A stretch of DNA of 64,000 nucleotides from CAZAMB01 sp964501365 (lineage in GTDB: Bacteria; Planctomycetota; Phycisphaerae; UBA1845), in assembly GCA_964501365.1 (NCBI GenBank), contig CAZCST010000004.1, positions 62,001 to 126,000 of the forward strand, read 5' to 3'. This document shows, piece by piece, positions 61,415 to 64,000 of the stretch. Under the pieces are notes generated by a model, which was given only the letters and a program-made list of their open reading frames with translations, ran no database searches and was not told where the DNA came from. Each line of letters starts with the position of its first letter. Position 1 is the first letter of the stretch. The position numbers and the translations under genes were made by a program.

Positions 61415-62479
61415 TCAGGTGTTGGATGAATTCCGAAGAGTGTTCTCACGACTCGGATCAGTCACGCGATGTCCCACAACGTCGGCGATCTGCCTGATCT
61501 GTTCCATGAGCTTTCGGAAATGATTGGGCAGCACGGCCTGGGGGCCATCGCACAATGCCCGATCCGGGCAGCTATGCACTTCGACGATCGCGCCCTGCGC
61601 GCCCGCCGCGATTCCCGCCAGCGCCAACGGCGGCACAAGGTCCCGTTTGCCTGCGGCGTGCGACGGATCGATAAACACCGGCAGATGCGACCTCTCCTGG
61701 ATGACTGGAATCGCCGACACGTCCAGCGTGAATCGCGTTTCATCGGCGAACGTGCGAATGCCCCGTTCGCACAGCATCACTCGATGATTGCCCTGGCTCA
61801 GCACATATTCCGCCGACATGAGCAGTTCCGTGACTGAAGCTGCGATGCCGCGTTTGATGAACACCGGCTTGTCGGTTTTTCCCACTTCAAGCAGAAGGTT
61901 GTAGTTCTGCATGTTGCGGGCCCCGATCTGAAAAATATCCGCAAATTCGTAGACGATGGGAACGTCGCGCGGATCAACCACCTCGGTGATGGTCGGCATG
62001 TGCAACTGTGCGCCGGCTTCTTTGAGCAGTTCGAGGCCTTCACGACCCTTGCCGCTGAACGAATAGGGCGATGTGCGCGGCTTGAACGCGCCGCCACGAA
62101 GGATCGCCGCCCCCGCCGCCTTCACCGCCTTTCCCACGTCGAATAGTACGTCGCGGCTTTCAATGGCGCAGGGTCCCGCAATGATGTTGACGTTGGGGCC
62201 GCCGATGCGAACGCCCTTGATGTCGAAAATCGTGTCGGCTTCGTGAAATTCCCGCGAAGCCAGCTTGTAGGGCTGGCTGATCGCCATCACTTCGTCGACG
62301 CCGGGAAGCTGTTCGAGCTGCTGCCGTGCTTCGGGGTCATGATCGCCGATGGCCCCCACGATCGTGCGATATTCGCCTTTGGAGACGTGCGGTTTGAATC
62401 CCAGCTCCGCAATGCGGTCAACCACCCGTTGTGCGTCGTCCGCCCCGGCGCCGGCCTTCATTACTACGATCATGTCCAT
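61415..62479 (-). CDS. aroF: 3-deoxy-7-phosphoheptulonate synthase with N-terminal regulatory domain
   Basis: 354 residues. An N-terminal 70-residue ferredoxin/ACT-like domain (MDMIVVMKAGAGADDAQRVVDRI) precedes the type I-beta TIM barrel (NVNIIAGPCAIESRDVL ... GGAFKPRTSPYSFSGKG ... FIDPSHAAGKR). It condenses erythrose 4-phosphate and phosphoenolpyruvate, the first shikimate-pathway step, and is probably feedback-regulated through the N-terminal domain. Thus the first enzyme of the pathway is about 9 kb from the trifunctional fusion that does steps 3-5. Confidence 0.93.
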   Translation of the reverse strand: MDMIVVMKAGAGADDAQRVVDRIAELGFKPHVSKGEYRTIVGAIGDHDPEARQQLEQLPGVDEVMAISQPYKLASREFHEADTIFDIKGVRIGGPNVNIIAGPCAIESRDVLFDVGKAVKAAGAAILRGGAFKPRTSPYSFSGKGREGLELLKEAGAQLHMPTITEVVDPRDVPIVYEFADIFQIGARNMQNYNLLLEVGKTDKPVFIKRGIAASVTELLMSAEYVLSQGNHRVMLCERGIRTFADETRFTLDVSAIPVIQERSHLPVFIDPSHAAGKRDLVPPLALAGIAAGAQGAIVEVHSCPDRALCDGPQAVLPNHFRKLMEQIRQIADVVGHRVTDPSRENTLRNSSNT

Positions 62480-62619
62480 TGGTGTTTCCTAGCGGGCCGA
62501 CCTACTGGTTTACCCCCATGTGGCGGGGAACACGAAGCCCATATTCATTATACGTGGATGGCAACCATCCTCCATACTCCGGGCACAAGGAGCGCGTCCG
62601 CATGGACCGATAGTAGAGC

Positions 62620-64000
62620 ATGAGCTCTCGTCCGCTACCGCGCGTATTCAGCTTTCTCAGTGTTGAGAGAGACCCTGCCGTTGACGAGGCATTGCGCGAG
62701 GCACTTCCACACCTCACGGGCGATGTTTGTGATGCCGCCATCAAGCTGATCTGTGAAAGAGGGCGGCCAGAGACGCTGGCTTCCATTGTTGTTGCTGCAC
62801 GGTCGTTTGAGCCTGGTTTGCGGCAAGCCGTCTATCAACGTCTGGATGATTTTCAAGCCGGACTTCGTGCGGCCATGGCTTCGGAAAAGCTGGAGGACCG
62901 GGCCGCCGCAATTGCCGTTGTGGTGGCGGCCGGGGACTTCAAGTCGGCATACTCGCTGGCCGACGCGCTGCGTTCGCATTGCCCGCGAACGCGCGAGCTT
63001 GCGGCCGACGCGATCCGCCAGTTGACGGAGGCTCATATCACACACCGCGAGCCAGGGATCCGTCCGGAAGAGGCGTCCGACTTTCATTCGTGTACGAAGC
63101 GGTTGGGCGAAGTTCTCAAGACCGTCGTCGAAAGCTGGGAATCCCACCTGCGGCCTGAAGCGCTGGAGGCAGCACTGTGGATGATTGGTGCGGTCGAAAA
63201 ACCGCTCGCCGAAAAACTCTCGCGCGTTCCCAATCGAATCGTGCACATGTTGACCGGAATTCTCGAACGCGCCACGGATCCAAGGCTGGCCGGATTTGTT
63301 GTGTGGTCGCTCTCTCGCTCGGAACTCAAGGGCACAGCCGCGAAAGCCATCTCCCGTGCGACTCCTCCCGGATTTCTCAACGCGATCGTGGATGAATTAT
63401 GGTCGCTGGGTGATCCTGAGGTCGCAAAGTCGTTCCATGGAGTTCACGAATCCTCGCGGTTTGAGCAACTGGCAGTGGAGGATCGGAACATCAGTTCCGA
63501 AAAGGCCGCCGCCATCGTGCGCATGATCAGTTGCGCAGGTGGCCCGCGCGACCGGAATGTCGCACGGCTTTGTGCTCTGGGGGAACGCGCCGGCGAGCAG
63601 GTTCAACGTGCCGTGCTGTGGCAGCTGGTGGGCGATGAGTCTGCACAGGCCACGCAGGCACTCCAGGTGATCGCTTCGCGGTCCCAGGATGCCCGCGCCA
63701 ATATCGCCGCGCGCGAATGTCACCGCCGGCAATATCGAGACGGGACTACTCCCATCCGTCGAAAGGGCGATGACACCCCCGGCCCGCTTCGCGACGCGCT
63801 GAATCGATTCATCGAAGAGCACGATCGCCTGTCGATCGAGGAACGCGACGCGCTCGTGGCGGAATTCAAAACGCTCGGGCCGGACCTCGTGTTCCAGCTG
63901 GAACGCAAGCTGGAAAGTCCGCAGGCCGCCGATCGCGCACGAACGATTCGCGTGCTCAAAACATTGGGACAAATCTCCCCATTCCTCACCCGCCTGTATC
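62620..64000 (+). CDS. HEAT-like repeat protein, 3' end outside the window
   Basis: The frame from ATG 62620 (after AGAG-type sequence) stays open to the end of the window, 460 codons, with no stop. It has an alpha-helical, Ala/Arg/Leu-rich composition and repeated pairs of helices resembling HEAT or Armadillo units (for example LASIVVAARSFEPGLRQAVYQRLDD, LADALRSHCPRTRELAADAIRQL). A role in protein contacts is likely; function unknown. It is divergent from aroF. The shorter frames on the opposite strand in this region are its shadows. Confidence 0.75.
   Translation, partial: MSSRPLPRVFSFLSVERDPAVDEALREALPHLTGDVCDAAIKLICERGRPETLASIVVAARSFEPGLRQAVYQRLDDFQAGLRAAMASEKLEDRAAAIAVVVAAGDFKSAYSLADALRSHCPRTRELAADAIRQLTEAHITHREPGIRPEEASDFHSCTKRLGEVLKTVVESWESHLRPEALEAALWMIGAVEKPLAEKLSRVPNRIVHMLTGILERATDPRLAGFVVWSLSRSELKGTAAKAISRATPPGFLNAIVDELWSLGDPEVAKSFHGVHESSRFEQLAVEDRNISSEKAAAIVRMISCAGGPRDRNVARLCALGERAGEQVQRAVLWQLVGDESAQATQALQVIASRSQDARANIAARECHRRQYRDGTTPIRRKGDDTPGPLRDALNRFIEEHDRLSIEERDALVAEFKTLGPDLVFQLERKLESPQAADRARTIRVLKTLGQISPFLTRLY

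Overview
The window looks like chromosomal DNA of a Planctomycetota bacterium, probably Phycisphaerae-like. That is an inference from gene content, because there is no rRNA here to test it. Supporting signs are an ECF sigma factor translationally coupled to a Ser/Thr kinase with a TPR tail (plus a second kinase-TPR gene), a secreted FG-GAP protein with a dockerin-like C-terminus, Cys-rich secreted proteins, an Asn/Gly/Asp linker in a lipoprotein cytochrome, and many lipoprotein and secretion signals among ordinary Gram-negative housekeeping genes. No transposase, integrase, CRISPR array, rRNA or recognisable phage gene was seen.

Layout. 0-5 kb: TPR protein, holA, two lipoproteins and a beta-barrel protein ending at a strong terminator. 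4.9-6.3 kb: a cyclic-2,3-diphosphoglycerate-synthetase-like GTPase. 6.4-9.8 kb: secreted FG-GAP/dockerin-like and beta-helix genes framed by a pair of degenerate direct repeats, with small REP-like hairpins nearby. 10.2-12.6 kb: lipoprotein cytochrome c, purD and tRNA-fMet. 12.6-30.1 kb: accessory-looking segment in which pieces of the tRNA-fMet 3' end, its terminator and its 3' flank recur four more times. It carries a kinase-TPR gene, a serine hydrolase, a DUF1080-like protein, a YncE/phosphoesterase lipoprotein, and an Rrf2-headed cbb3 oxidase operon (rrf2, membrane protein, dihaem cytochrome c, ccoN, ccoO, two small membrane proteins, copper ATPase, TauE/SafE protein).

30.5-35.7 kb: a histidine kinase and a sigma-54 activator, followed by a well-formed sigma-54 promoter with two upstream palindromes. 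These precede a receiver-only regulator and a string of small proteins of unknown function. I consider this the best candidate for an undescribed signalling system. 35.8-40.2 kb: two large secreted proteins, one with three 62-residue Cys-rich repeats. 40.4-43.7 kb: ECF sigma plus kinase-TPR. 43.7-46.7 kb: cobalamin-type radical SAM enzyme, periplasmic carbonic anhydrase, VOC protein.

46.8-64 kb: mostly housekeeping: mtnA, FlgM-like anti-sigma factor, MBL hydrolase, SurA-like isomerase, a three-domain AroD-AroE-AroK fusion, transglutaminase-like protein, SppA peptidase, rpsU, FabG-like reductase, TadG-like VWA protein, and an aroF-tdk-methyltransferase cluster. A HEAT-like gene runs off the right edge. 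The first shikimate-pathway enzyme (DAHP synthase) and the trifunctional fusion for three later steps both lie in this window.
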